Origin: Parvimonas sp. oral taxon 393 str. F0440
Lineage (GTDB): Bacteria > Bacillota > Clostridia > Tissierellales > Peptoniphilaceae
Direction: 5' to 3'
DNA length: 64,000 bases
NCBI GenBank assembly: GCA_000223315.2
Contig: AFUS01000005.1
Location: 496,001 to 560,000, forward strand
How positions within the stretch are numbered: the first letter of the stretch is position 1; the number at the start of each line of letters is the position of its first letter. Below the pieces are notes generated by a model that worked only from the letters and a program-made list of their open reading frames with translations, ran no database searches and was not told the origin of the DNA. A program made the position numbers and the translations under genes. This document shows, one piece after another, positions 36,933 through 47,390 of this stretch.

Positions 36933-39900
36933 TTATTCTGAAAATTTAAGCTTTACATTTTTTAAAGTCCAAGTATATTCATCAAAAGTCATTTTTAAAT
37001 TTATATCAAATGTTCTTCCTTTATATTCAGCAATAAATTCATCAGAAAACTTTAAAGTTATCTTATTTGTTTCTACATCATAACTTGCTTCAATTCCATC
37101 ATCACCTGCAGTAATTTCACTAAATAGATTAATAGTTTCTTCCGATCCAAATGCTTGTGCCAATGAATTTCCAAGTTCTTTAATTCCTTTAAAAGGTGTA
37201 TCAAAAGAAACTTCTTTACCATTTACTTCCACAGTAGAACCAAAGTTGACTCCTTGCCCTGAAAATTGTATACTTCCAACACCTTCATTTAATGCTTTTT
37301 CCAATCTTTCGGCAATATAATCTCCTAGTCCTTCATAATTTTTAACTCTATTTCCTGAAATATCCAAGTGTTCAATTTTATTCAAATCCTTAATAATTGA
37401 AACATCTTCTATTCTATTAGCTGAAATGTCCAAGAATGTTAAATTTTTCAAATTTTTTAAAGCTGAAATATCAGTAATTCCCTTAGATATGTTTTTATGA
37501 AGTTCATCTCCTTCAACAGTTACATTGTAATGTAAATCTAATCCTGTTAGATTTGTAAGATTAGAAAGAGGAGTTATATCTTCAATTAAATTGTTATATA
37601 ATTTCAAGAAAGTAAGATTTGTTAATTTTTCTAAAGGTTTTAAATCAACAATTCTATTTCTTTGAATTTCTAAATATTCCAATTTAGTCAAATTTTTTAG
37701 AGAAGTTATATCTGAAATTTCATTTTCATTTACTTTCAATTTCCTAAGATTTTTTGCATATTCCAAACCTTTAATGCTCTTCATTCCCCTTGTAACTGCA
37801 AATTTAAAATCTTTTGTTCCAGCTAAACTTTGAGGAACTCCAAGTATGGAATATTTTGCATTTTCACTAAAGTCGGCACTTCCATCTTCTTTTAAGAAAA
37901 TTGATAATTCTGTTAAACTTTCCATTTCTTCAACAGTAACCTCTTGATTATCCGCTCTATTTTTATCTAAATTCTTATTAATAACCTTTAAAAATTTAGC
38001 ATCTTCAATTTTAACAACTTTTTTGCTTGAATGAACAAGTTTTAAATTCAAATTTAATTCAGTAGGATTATTTGCATAGTCCATTTCATTTTCAAAAGCA
38101 AATTTAACTTTTAAGTCTAAACCGCCGTCTTTAGTTTTATTAAGTGCTTCATCTGTTAAATTAAATTTTAATTTTCCGTCTTCTAAAGTTACTGTAACTC
38201 CCTTAGTTTCTGAGCTAACATTGACATTTCCACCTTTAGCAATCTTGTCTAGTCCAATAAAAGGATTTTCAATTTCAAAATTTTTTTCACTAACAGCTAC
38301 ATCATCTAAATCTAAATTTTGATTATGAATAACTTTTTCAAATATACTGCTCTTATCGTTAATAGGTGAAAAATCTCTTACTTTATTTCCGTCAATTTTA
38401 ACACTTGCAAGTTCATTTAAGTCTTTAAGAGCTGAAATATCTGAAACATTGTTATTTGATATTGTTAAATTTGAAAGTTTATTTAAAGATTTCAAAGCTT
38501 CAATATTTGAAACTTTATTATTATTCATATATAGATAAATTAAATCTTTTAAATTACTAACAGCATCTATATTTTCTACATTGTTCTTATTCAAATTCAA
38601 GCTTGTAAGTTTAGTAAGTTTTTCTAAGAATGTAACATCTGAAATTTTATTATTTTCAAGATTCAAATCTTCAACTTTAGTAATATTTGTTAAATTAAAA
38701 CTGTCAAGATTATTACCCTTTAAACTCAATTTTGTCAATTTTGTTAAGCCGTCTATAACAGAAATATCTTTAATCTTATTATTTCCTAAATCTAGATTTT
38801 CTAATAATTTTAAATTTTTCAAAGCACTAATATTTTCAATATTATTGTTATCTGCTATTAAATATGTTATATTTTCAAGTTCTTTAACATAACTGATATC
38901 TGAAATTTTATTTGAATAAATATCTAGTAAATTAAGTTTCTTAAAGTTTTTAACAACGCTCATTTCATATACTTTATTAACTGCAAAATCAAAATTTTCT
39001 AAATTAGTTAAATCTTTCAACGAACTAATATCTGAAATATTATTATGTGAAATATACAAATATTTAAGTCTTGTCAAATCTTTTAGTGGAGAAATATCTG
39101 AAATTTCATTATGAGAAAGTCTTAACAATTCAAGTTTTTTAAGATTTGAAAGTGGTGTTAAATCTTTAATAGCTCCTTTTGAATATCTTATTTCTTCGTT
39201 ATCATCAGGAATTTCACCGGAAGAAATTGTAAGAGTCTTTAAATTTTTACAATATTCAAGTCCTTTAATACTGCTAACTTCAATAAGATTTTCTTCAGCC
39301 GCATCCATTCCTCTAATTCCTATTGATTCAATTTTTTCCAAATCACTCTTATATATTTCATTTGAATTTTTATCTTTTCTATATGACTTATCAGTAAGTT
39401 TAAAATTATATTCATTCATTTCTGTTTCAAAACTATCTTCACCTTCATAGGCATGTAGCTTATCTAAAATGAATTTTTTCAAGTTTGCATCCTCAATTTC
39501 AACAACTTTATCCTGTTCGTCATTTTCAACTTTAGAATTTTCACCATTCCACATCAAAATTCCGACATAGTCATAAGTCTTTCCTTTTATTTCTATCTTT
39601 CCGGATAAATTGGCAGAATTTTTATAAACTCCGTCTGCACTTGAATTATATGCCAAAACTGAAGACATCAAAATTCCTGTACCAACTGCAACAGATAAAA
39701 GTTTTTTTGCATTTATCTTTTTAGAAACTAAAACAGAAACAACTCCAACAATTCCTGCTACCGCAATTGTTACATTGATTTTATAAACACCATCTATTCC
39801 AGTTTTAGCCAGTTTTCCTTTTTTAATGCCATCTTTAATAGCTTCTACTACTTCAAATTGTATTTTTTCATTTTCTAAAATTTTCTTTTCTCCGGCTTTT

Positions 39901-40153
39901 ATATCGCCAATCTCAAGTTCTTTTCCCTTAATGATTTTAAGACCCTTAATATCTTCTGTCTTTACTTTAACCCCAACCATATCTTTTGAAGTCTTATTTT
40001 CAACAGAAATCTTAAAAATTCCATCGCCATCTCCAATTAAATTAACTATAATTCCGTCTTTGTTGTAAATCACAGTTTCACTATCGGCAAAACTTACCTG
40101 TGAAAAAGAGAATCCGCAAAGTAGTGCTAAAGCTAATATGCTTTTATTTTCAT
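36933..40153 (-). CDS. Large leucine-rich-repeat surface protein (internalin-like; start frameshifted)
   Basis: About 1073 residues. The literal frame seems to begin inside the GGAGG site (MEDSY). Restoring one base in the T run 40147-40150 gives a proper start at 40153, MKNKSILALALLCGFSFSQV, a signal peptide. A short domain follows, then LAKTG with a hydrophobic stretch and KK (about residues 140-175), then a second signal-like stretch LLSVAVGTGILMSSVLAYN. Two blocks of 22-residue LRRs follow (about 300-640 and 790-960; consensus L.LNKNNVENIDAVSNLKDL), each led by an EIxDANLKKFI-like cap and followed by a beta-rich domain. No C-terminal sorting signal. Probably exported and involved in adhesion. 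Confidence 0.88.
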
Positions 40154-40314
40154 AACTATCCTCCATTAAAAATAAATATACAATATTATTTTATCATATA
40201 ATGATTTTAAAGTATAATAGATATATCTTATTCTAAACTGTGAAAATATTAATATTTTCTATACAAAAAAGAACTATGCATAACACATAATTCTAAAATA
40301 TTTTATAATATTGA

Positions 40315-41160
40315 CTAAACGATAATAACATCTTCAAATCCATTTTGAAGTGCTATTTGTTTTAATTCTTCCATTTCATCATCCGTTGGAGCAGAAAACA
40401 TACTATATTCTTCTCTAACTCCATATTTTCTGTATTTTATAATTTTATATCGAATTTTATGTCCCATTTTTATGTATTTGGAAAGCATCTTTGTAATATT
40501 ATCAATAGTAGTTCTATTGTCCATTCCGGCAATTGTTACAGTCCTTATCTCAAATAGTTTATTAATACTTGCAAGATAATCTGCATTTTCTAAAACCACA
40601 TCAACCTTACTTTTAGTTATAAAAAGATGTTCCTCATTATCAAAAGCCTTTATATCGAGCATAAAAGCATCTGAAACTTCTACAAAATCAGGAAGTCTCT
40701 TTAAAGGTATTCCACCATTTGTATCAACAAAACAAGTAAGACCAAGCTTTCTAACCTCTGTAAAAAGAGAAGTTAAAAAAGTATGTTGCAAAGTACATTC
40801 TCCACCACTAACTGTAATCCCCCTTATAAAAGGTATATTCTTTTTTATTCTTTCGACCGTTTCTTCAACTGTCCAATTATAAATCTTTGGACTTGAAAGA
40901 TGCTTACAAACCCTTATACATTCATCACAATTTATACAGGTTTTATCATTCCAAACTATTTTTCCATTTACATTCTTCAAACTCTTAGTCGGACAAGACG
41001 GAATACATTCCATACAATTTATACAATGTCTAATAGTTTCAGGATTATGACAATAAAAACAGTTAAAATTACAACCCTGTAGGAAAATAGACGTCCTGTT
41101 TCCAGGTCCGTCTACCACCGACATATCTATTATTTTATTTATAATTCCTTTATTTGACAT
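40315..41160 (-). CDS. yjjW: YjjW-family glycyl-radical enzyme activase
   Basis: Radical SAM enzyme of 281 residues that installs the glycyl radical on its partner. The radical SAM motif CNFNCFYC (CxxxCxxC) is near residue 30. Two ferredoxin-like cluster motifs are inserted after it (CINCMECIPSCP and CINCDECIRVCKH), as in other GRE activases, and SGGECTLQ follows. The start overlaps the end of the yjjI gene by 11 bases. The physiological reaction of the pair is not known. Confidence 0.93.
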   Translation of the reverse strand: MSNKGIINKIIDMSVVDGPGNRTSIFLQGCNFNCFYCHNPETIRHCINCMECIPSCPTKSLKNVNGKIVWNDKTCINCDECIRVCKHLSSPKIYNWTVEETVERIKKNIPFIRGITVSGGECTLQHTFLTSLFTEVRKLGLTCFVDTNGGIPLKRLPDFVEVSDAFMLDIKAFDNEEHLFITKSKVDVVLENADYLASINKLFEIRTVTIAGMDNRTTIDNITKMLSKYIKMGHKIRYKIIKYRKYGVREEYSMFSAPTDDEMEELKQIALQNGFEDVIIV

Positions 41161-42685
41161 CTCTAACCTTACGTTCTAATAAATGATATTTTTCAAAAGC
41201 CTCTCTTGCATATTGAACAGTATCATAGCTGATACTTTCTCCGTCAATAAATTTTTGCATATCAGATTTCTTTACTAAATATCCTGTTACACGAATCAAA
41301 TCGCCATTTTCTCCATAACATGAAATATATCTCATATTTAATCTAAATGCAGCCTTAAAAATATCTAAAACAGCAGCAGGATTCTTTTCAGCAGTTTCAT
41401 CAAATGGAAAATGGTCGCCAATTCCTGATGGAAAATACTTATGGAATAAAGCTGAATGTTTAATATGGTCATACATAGGAATTTCCTTACCTATTCTGAT
41501 TCTAACTCCTGCACTATCTTCCATATCATCTTGTGCCCCAACTTGTGAATGAAGCATAAATCTATGGTTCCAGAAAGTTGAATACTTACTTTCAAATGAA
41601 TTAACTCTATTTTCTACAAAATCCATTACTTCTAGCCCCAAATTGTTGGCATAATCGTCTTTTCCATAAACTAAATCTTTACTTTCAAACTCTAAAAGTT
41701 TTTGAACACATTCATGAAGTCCTACAACTCCGAAAAGTCCAACAAATCTATCTAACTCGATAAAATCTTCTTTAACTAAGAAGTTTTCCTCAAAGAAAGG
41801 AGTTTCTTCAACTATAAATCTGATTTTTCCTTCCATAAAATTGCACATTAAATCTATTGCTTCAGGTAAAACTCTATTAAAGAAATCTTGTTTTGAACTT
41901 GAACTTCTAGCAAGAGAGCCAAGTCTTAATCTACTTAAAGTAAATGCTCCGCCTGAAATTGGAAGTCCATTATAGCAACTTGCTATCGCATAATCTCCAT
42001 TAAAATCTTTTCTATAGTATTTATCATTAGCAAAAGCAGGATTTGCAGTTAAAAGAGATGCATAAACTGCCTTTTCTCCAAAATCGTCAGGTGTAATATC
42101 TTCATCATAAAGAATTGTCATATTTGGAGTAACATTATTTAAAATTGGAAGTAATTCTAAAATAATTTCTCCTGCAACAGTCTTTTCAGGGCCGATATTT
42201 GCATGGCAAAAACTGTCATTAATTGTTCTATCCAAAGAAACTAAAAACCACTTAATTAACTTTTTAGCTTCCTCTCTATCTGTAATAAATGGATCTAAAA
42301 GCTTATCAATTTTCCCAATATAAACCGGGTATCTTGTTATAGAAGGAACATGATGATAAAAAATCAATAAACTATTTATTGCATCGAGTAAAGTTTCAGC
42401 CTTCTCAAGACGTAAAAACTTACAACCCTCATCTAAAAGTTTTTGATAATTAGGGCAAATATATCTCGGTGCATAAGGCGCATGACCTTCCCACAAATCG
42501 CAGAAACCTCCATTTTCAGAAATTTCAAAAATTCTATCATTAATTGAACTTACAGGAAAATCATTCAAATTCTCTGCAAGCTTTGCAAGTTGAGAAGTCT
42601 TTTGCTCATAAGTTAAATCCTTAGCCTTAATAATATTCATTGATAATTCTCTAGCTTCGTCCAATGTTTTTATTTTAGAAATCAT
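41150..42685 (-). CDS. yjjI: YjjI-family glycyl-radical enzyme
   Basis: 511 residues, shorter than pyruvate formate-lyase. The C-terminal glycyl-radical site is RVTGYLV (residue about 485), and a candidate thiyl cysteine lies in IASCYNGLPISGG. The start at 42685 (MISKIKTLDEAREL) follows GGAGGTATTT. The family (DUF3029) is conserved in anaerobes but has no established substrate. Paired with YjjW and no other metabolic gene. Oxygen-sensitive by nature of the radical. Confidence 0.93.
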   Translation of the reverse strand: MISKIKTLDEARELSMNIIKAKDLTYEQKTSQLAKLAENLNDFPVSSINDRIFEISENGGFCDLWEGHAPYAPRYICPNYQKLLDEGCKFLRLEKAETLLDAINSLLIFYHHVPSITRYPVYIGKIDKLLDPFITDREEAKKLIKWFLVSLDRTINDSFCHANIGPEKTVAGEIILELLPILNNVTPNMTILYDEDITPDDFGEKAVYASLLTANPAFANDKYYRKDFNGDYAIASCYNGLPISGGAFTLSRLRLGSLARSSSSKQDFFNRVLPEAIDLMCNFMEGKIRFIVEETPFFEENFLVKEDFIELDRFVGLFGVVGLHECVQKLLEFESKDLVYGKDDYANNLGLEVMDFVENRVNSFESKYSTFWNHRFMLHSQVGAQDDMEDSAGVRIRIGKEIPMYDHIKHSALFHKYFPSGIGDHFPFDETAEKNPAAVLDIFKAAFRLNMRYISCYGENGDLIRVTGYLVKKSDMQKFIDGESISYDTVQYAREAFEKYHLLERKVRDVK

Positions 42686-42898
42686 AAATACCTCCAATTT
42701 TATGTCAAAAAGTCATTTACTATTTACCCATATTATATATGAATAATCTCCAAAATGATACTGTTAATTGTCTTTTTTAAGTAGATATTTTAAAAAATTT
42801 TTCAGAAAAAACTAATAAACTTTTTATAAATACAATTGAGTATTTATTATATTTCTAAAACAATTAGCCCAAAATATACAATTACTCCAAATAAATTT

Positions 42899-43075
42899 AC
42901 TTTTGTTTACTTGTAAACAAAAGTATGAGATTTCCAGGGCGATTGTATCAGAAGATACAATTGCTCCCGTCAGGCCTACTATTGCTTGTAAACAAGCAAA
43001 GTTAGGGCTAGATTGACTACTCTCGAGATAACGTGTTGGTGGTTTTTCTTTAAGTTGCTATGACATGAATTATTT
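42899..43075 (+). repeat. Composite intergenic repeat, copy B
   Basis: Palindrome ACTTTTGTTTAC/GTAAACAAAAGT, then ATGAGATTTCCAGG, hairpin GCGATTGTATC/GATACAATTGC, CCCGTCAGGCCTAC, hairpin TTGCTTG/CAAGCAA, GTTAGGGCTAGATTG, then a degraded GAGATAACGTGT and TTGCTATGACATGAATTATT. Lies between yjjI and the GNAT gene; fills most of 42698-43114. Confidence 0.85.
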
Positions 43076-43114
43076 AGTTTCTATATATTTTTCAACTTAG
43101 ATATCTGAGAGTTC

Positions 43115-43582
43115 CTAATTTTTTATATAGTGAATAATATCCATTTTATCATTTATTCTATCAATTTCTCCAGTCTTTGTATATCCTAATTTTTCGTATA
43201 AGTAGCAGTTTCCTTTTTCTTGAAATATTGTATCAAGCTCCCAATTACCTTTACCATGAATTCTTTCTATTTCATAGAAAGCTTTTTGAGCTAACCCTCT
43301 ATTACGAAATCTCTCCATTATAAATACAGGTGCTACTCTTTTTCTGCTTCCGTCTCTTCTATCAATTACCCGAATAGCACCAACGATATTATTTTCCTCA
43401 TAAATATAATAAAAGAAAGTATATTCTTGAAGTAATTTAGTTTTGATCTTTTCTTTAGTTTCATTTGCAGGATTAGTATCAAAATCTTGATATTTATCCA
43501 ATAATTTTTGGAATGCTTGAACTTGCATTTCCCATAATTTTTCTGTGTCCTCAATGCTTATTCTAACTAACTTTATATTCAT
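43115..43582 (-). CDS. GNAT-family N-acetyltransferase
   Basis: 155 residues. The acetyl-CoA loop region is FRNRGLAQKAFYEIERIHG and the C-terminal YLYEKLGYTKTGEID is typical of small-molecule or peptide GNATs. The start follows GAGGTGAACT. Single gene behind a composite repeat in the accessory stretch. Substrate unknown. The following 43583-43899 stretch holds nothing I can support apart from AT-rich DNA. Confidence 0.88.
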   Translation of the reverse strand: MNIKLVRISIEDTEKLWEMQVQAFQKLLDKYQDFDTNPANETKEKIKTKLLQEYTFFYYIYEENNIVGAIRVIDRRDGSRKRVAPVFIMERFRNRGLAQKAFYEIERIHGKGNWELDTIFQEKGNCYLYEKLGYTKTGEIDRINDKMDIIHYIKN

Positions 43583-43899
43583 AGTTCACCTCAATTTCTA
43601 AATCTACTTCTCTAAAGATTAATATTATGACAAAATTAATTTTATATAAACCTTTTTAGTATTTCTTATTCAACTTTCTTAAATTTGCTAAATTAATATC
43701 ATAAATGACACTTCTTAATTCTATCATATAACATTAGTGTTATATTAGTTTTAAACTAACAATACATAAATCAATAGATTTTAATAATTGTGATTATAGT
43801 TTTCTCTTATATTAATTATCCCTTTAATTCCATGGAATTGTATTTCAGCTAAGACTCTTCAAAACTTACTAAATCCATATTATCTTTAAGACAAACTTT

Positions 43900-44914
43900 T
43901 TAACTATTTTCATAATAACTTTTAAGTTTATAAAGTTGTTCTTTTATGTTACTCTTTAATTCTTCTTCTACTTGAAAATAAGTCAACAACTCTTCTATTT
44001 CATCCTCATCTCGTTTTAATCTTACAAAATTAAATACTTCTTCATCATGATAGGAATCTTCAAATATACCTCTTAAAGTAATTAACCTAAGAAGATTTTT
44101 GTTAAAATTGTCTTCTAATTTATTAAAATATATCCCTAAATGTACTAAAGCTTTTTCTTTTTTCCTAATTTATATAAACATTTAAACATCATTCCATGTT
44201 TCCCAATAATATCAGAAGATTTTAGTGAACACTTATAAGCTTTTTTATACATTCCTTGCTCATAAAACACCCTTGACTTTTCTAATATTAAATCATACTT
44301 ATATCTATTTAAATCATTACTTAAATATTTGTATTTAAAAATTATATTATTAAGCTCATAAAAGTAATTATTAATAGTCTTAAAATTATTTGCCATAAAA
44401 CTTATATTTGGATTAAATGGAAAGAAAACTCTACCATTAAATTCATTTTTTGCATTATCATTATATGAATAACATGTAATAGCCTCTTTTATTTTCTTTA
44501 ACAAAATAATTTCCTTACAAGTCATAAAATTATGATAAAAACTTAAGCTTTCTACCTCTTCAACAATTTTTTTGACAGTCTATCTAGTTCATTCCCTATA
44601 GGTATCAAATAATCTTTGTTCTCATCATATAAATATGATTCATTTAAACATTTATTTTGTAACATCAAATCATACTATTCCTCACTAAAAATATTTGCTT
44701 TTATTTTGTTTTGAGATACTGAAGGCCTCATGCCACGATTGTCAAACGCCATTTGTAGATAAAATAAAATATACACGGAAATTACATTTACATCATATTC
44801 AACTACAGGCCTTACTTTTCTATATCTAATAATTTCTGGTATCTTTGTGAAAATCAGCCAAAAAATAAATCCTGAAACTAAAGATGTTACAACAGAAATG
44901 ATTATTTCATACAT
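43900..44914 (-). pseudogene. Broken membrane-anchored TPR-like protein (one nonsense codon, two frameshifts)
   Basis: Starts MYEIIISVVTSLVSGFIFWL with one N-terminal membrane helix; ribosome-binding site AAAGGAAA. After NIFSEE an in-frame TAG (44675-44677) interrupts, and the same frame goes on YDLMLQNKCLNESYLYDENK. Two one-base deletions follow, at the T runs 44567-44573 (restored SKKIVEEVESLSF) and 44158-44163 (restored KKEKALVHLGIYF). Restored length about 338 residues including the stop. The middle has helical pairs like tetratricopeptide repeats (VFYEQGMYKKAYKCSLKSSD). The two frameshifts match the error pattern of the window; the nonsense codon does not, so a real pseudogene is possible. 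Function unknown. Confidence 0.7.
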
Positions 44915-45064
44915 ACAACAATTTCCTTTCTAAATGTTAAATTATTTTTAATTTTTTATTATTCTTAAATTATACTAATTACAATTATTGAATAATATTG
45001 TAAAAGTATTAGCAATATACATATTAATTATAACATAAATAATTGTTTAAGATAATGATTTATT

Positions 45065-45250
45065 TACTTTTAAAGAAGTTAAATTATCTATGAAATCTCC
45101 AGCGCAATAGCGTCAGAAGGTACAATTGCTCTCGTCAGATCTACTATTGTTTGTAAACAATCAAAGTTAGGAGATTCACTTCACTCAGCTTCGATTTAGT
45201 CAAAATGACGTGTTTGTGGTTTTTCTTTAAGTTGCTATGACATGAATTTT
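45065..45250 (+). repeat. Composite intergenic repeat, copy C
   Basis: Degraded form: TGAAATCTCCAG, hairpin remnant, CTCGTCAGATCTAC, hairpin TTGTTTG/CAATCAA, AAGTTAGGAGATTCACTTCA, CTTCGATTTAGTCAAAATGA CGTGT, GTTGCTATGACATGAAT. Sits between the broken TPR gene and the pyrimidine-dimer glycosylase gene. Confidence 0.8.
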
Positions 45251-45258
45251 TTTGTTTT

Positions 45259-45627
45259 TTATAGTTTTAATTTTATCCCTTTTTCTCTTAAATTTTCTAT
45301 ACATTCAATCAAGTATTCATTATTATGCTCTTTGTAAATTGGGGTATCTGTAATTTTTTCTTCAAGATTATTATAACTTTCTGCTTTCTTTCCTCTATAA
45401 TTCTTATCTTTCCATTCTAAAGAAATATTATATCCTCTTTTTTCCATTTCATCCATAACTAATGAGTGATAAACAAACAAGTAATACGGAGAATATAAAA
45501 ATACATAATCTACAGTTTTGTGTTTTTTTCCCCATCCATTACCTCTAAGTGCACAACATTCTCTATGTTGACCAAGAAGCTGATTTCTAGGTAATAAGGG
45601 GATAATTTTTTCATGCCAAAGTTTCAT
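45259..45627 (-). CDS. Pyrimidine-dimer DNA glycosylase-like protein (endonuclease V fold, TIGR02328 type)
   Basis: 122 residues beginning MKLWHEKIIPLLPRNQLLGQ, then HRECCALRGNGWGKKHKTVD, a signature of the short Pyr_excise-type proteins. Such proteins are predicted to remove UV photodimers, though many short members are uncharacterised. It overlaps the end of the DUF1722 gene by 17 bases, and a DUF1722 domain is often linked with photolyase-like repair genes, so a DNA-repair pair is plausible. Confidence 0.8.
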   Translation of the reverse strand: MKLWHEKIIPLLPRNQLLGQHRECCALRGNGWGKKHKTVDYVFLYSPYYLFVYHSLVMDEMEKRGYNISLEWKDKNYRGKKAESYNNLEEKITDTPIYKEHNNEYLIECIENLREKGIKLKL

Positions 45628-46015
45628 ATTGTTCTCCTATTAATAAAGTTGATTCTTGTAAATATTTATTAGGATATTTCTTTAGTAAATAATTGATATA
45701 TTCAATTACATCTTCCTGATTATTTTTCCCTTTCATATATTCTTCTAATATATTAAATAATTCTTGTTTTTCAATTTCACTTGATTGCTTTTTGAAATAT
45801 CCCCATACATGAAGAATAGCGTTCGTGAAATCTTTTTTATTCTCTTTTACATCTCTCGCTTTTTGTATTTTTTCATTTAGAATTAAAATATCTACTTCTT
45901 TTTCCTTCAGATACTCTCTAATCTCTAAATATATTTTATGCGATTTGCTTAATACGTAATATTTATTTTTTGCCCATAGTTCTTCACATTCTTTTTTTAT
46001 ATTTTTGTTACTCAT
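45611..46015 (-). CDS. DUF1722 (YbgA-like) protein
   Basis: 134 residues: CEELWAKNKYYVLSKSHKIYLEIREYL, HVWGYFKK and the C-terminal LLKKYPNKYLQESTLL are characteristic of the DUF1722 domain. Function unknown in the family. The start at 46015 (MSNKN) is a guess; the frame is open to an ATG at 46051 and neither has a strong ribosome-binding site. Operon with the pyrimidine-dimer glycosylase-like gene. Confidence 0.82.
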   Translation of the reverse strand: MSNKNIKKECEELWAKNKYYVLSKSHKIYLEIREYLKEKEVDILILNEKIQKARDVKENKKDFTNAILHVWGYFKKQSSEIEKQELFNILEEYMKGKNNQEDVIEYINYLLKKYPNKYLQESTLLIGEQYETLA

Positions 46016-46280
46016 ATTAGCACCATCTTTCAAAATACTCAAGTTATTCATATATTTAATATAATCACTTCTTATACTAATTCAAAAAAAGATTTAAAAT
46101 TATATGTTTTTATTATACCACAAATAAACTAATTAATTTTTTAATAATAGTATTTGTATAAAACTATACTTTTTATCTTTATATATTTATATTAAATAAT
46201 GATAGAATATAATTAAGAAAGTAGATTTATGAGATTCCCATTACCATTGATTTAAAGAATAGAATTTTTCCTAACCACTC

Positions 46281-46400
46281 TACTTTTGTTTACAAATAAA
46301 CAAAAGTATGAGATCTCTCCACTTCACTCAGCTTCGCTTCGTTTCGGTCGAGATGACGTGTAGGGAGATTTTCTTTGTAAGGTACTATGACGCAAATTAT
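46281..46400 (+). repeat. Composite intergenic repeat, copy D (short)
   Basis: Palindrome ACTTTTGTTTAC..AAACAAAAGT, then ATGAGATCTCTCC and directly CACTTCACTCAGCTTCGCTT, GGTCGAGATGACGTGT and GGTACTATGACGCAAATTAT. The middle blocks (GTCAGACCTAC and GTTAGGGCTAG) are missing, as if deleted between the palindromes. Confidence 0.85.
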
Positions 46401-46437
46401 TTTATTTTTATACATTTTTAAAATTTTAAAATTTTAA

Positions 46438-46530
46438 AGTTTATCTACTGATAACGTCAAGCTATTAAACGAAGTTTTCTACCTTTTACGTCATTTCGAC
46501 TGTAGCATAGCGAAATGGAGAAATCTCATA
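46438..46530 (-). repeat. Composite intergenic repeat, copy E (inverted fragment)
   Basis: Reverse orientation: ACGTCATTTCGACTGTAGCA, TAGCGAAATGGAGAAATCTC. With copy D it makes an imperfect inverted pair around 46400-46440. Copies D and E account for most of the 46052-46643 gap. Confidence 0.8.
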
Positions 46531-46550
46531 TTTTTAATTTTTTTCACAAG

Positions 46551-46588
46551 AAAAAGCGACTAAGATTTTCTATTTCTTAATCGCCTTG
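46551..46588 (-). terminator. Terminator of the flavodoxin-fold gene
   Basis: AAGCGACTAAGA, loop, TTCTTAATCGCCTT with flanking A/T; on the minus strand past the stop at 46644. Confidence 0.6.
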
Positions 46589-46643
46589 TATCTTCAATAT
46601 TCAGTTTTATTTAGCTCGACAAACTGGGATTTGTTTAATGAAT

Positions 46644-47336
46644 TCAGTTTTTCCATGGTTTCTTTCCATCCAGCCATCCCTGTTCTTTCCAGTACTTAGT
46701 ATCGATTGGATTAAGTCCCTTTTTCTGGAAGAGTCTCATCACAGAGAATAGTACTCTTACCTTTATTCCGGGGCGAACCTTGTTTCGTCTGATTAGTATT
46801 TTCTTTGCTATTGATGAAACATTCTTTTCAATGTGTCTCCGTTTCTTATCGCTTACCTGTTCCCAACTTGTAGCTGCAACACCTGTTCCAAAACGATATA
46901 TCTTTCCAACTCCCCAGAAGAGGAGACTGTCCGCCATATCCTTGTTAGTTGACTTAACTCCTGCACCGGCAGCTGTAGAAATACAGACTCCCTGCTTTCT
47001 AAACATTGAGTCCTTTGGTCTATGAGACATCCAGCGGTAACCGTAATGATCTAATAAGCTCTTCATGGCACCTGTTGTATGGAAAACATAAACTGGACTT
47101 GCAAGTATTATCACATCGGCATTGTCAATTGCCTCTGTTATAGGGGAAAGCTTTTTAAAATGGGGGCATTTATCCTCTCCATTTATAAAGCAATTTGTAC
47201 ATCCACAACAAAATTCATCGAAATCTTTCGGAAGGAAAATCTCTGTTAATTCACCATCCAGTTTTTCAGCAAGCAAGTGAGCTATATGGAATGTCGAACC
47301 CTTATGGCTCTGACCATGAATTATTGTAATTTTCAT
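46644..47336 (-). CDS. Flavodoxin-fold NAD(P)H-dependent oxidoreductase
   Basis: 230 residues; N-terminal IIHGQSHKGSTFHIAHLLAE binds the flavin phosphate, followed by CCGCTNCFINGEDKCP, a cysteine-rich loop common in the iron-sulfur flavoprotein/NADPH-dependent FMN reductase group, and SPVYVFHTTGAMKSLLDH. Base composition is visibly less AT-rich than its neighbours, which suggests recent transfer. It begins three bases after the (interrupted) end of an XRE regulator frame, so the two form one unit. Substrate unknown. Confidence 0.9.
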   Translation of the reverse strand: MKITIIHGQSHKGSTFHIAHLLAEKLDGELTEIFLPKDFDEFCCGCTNCFINGEDKCPHFKKLSPITEAIDNADVIILASPVYVFHTTGAMKSLLDHYGYRWMSHRPKDSMFRKQGVCISTAAGAGVKSTNKDMADSLLFWGVGKIYRFGTGVAATSWEQVSDKKRRHIEKNVSSIAKKILIRRNKVRPGIKVRVLFSVMRLFQKKGLNPIDTKYWKEQGWLDGKKPWKN

Positions 47337-47390
47337 TTCTCACCTCAACACTATATAATCAATATTATGTTTAAGACAAAACTCTTTAAT

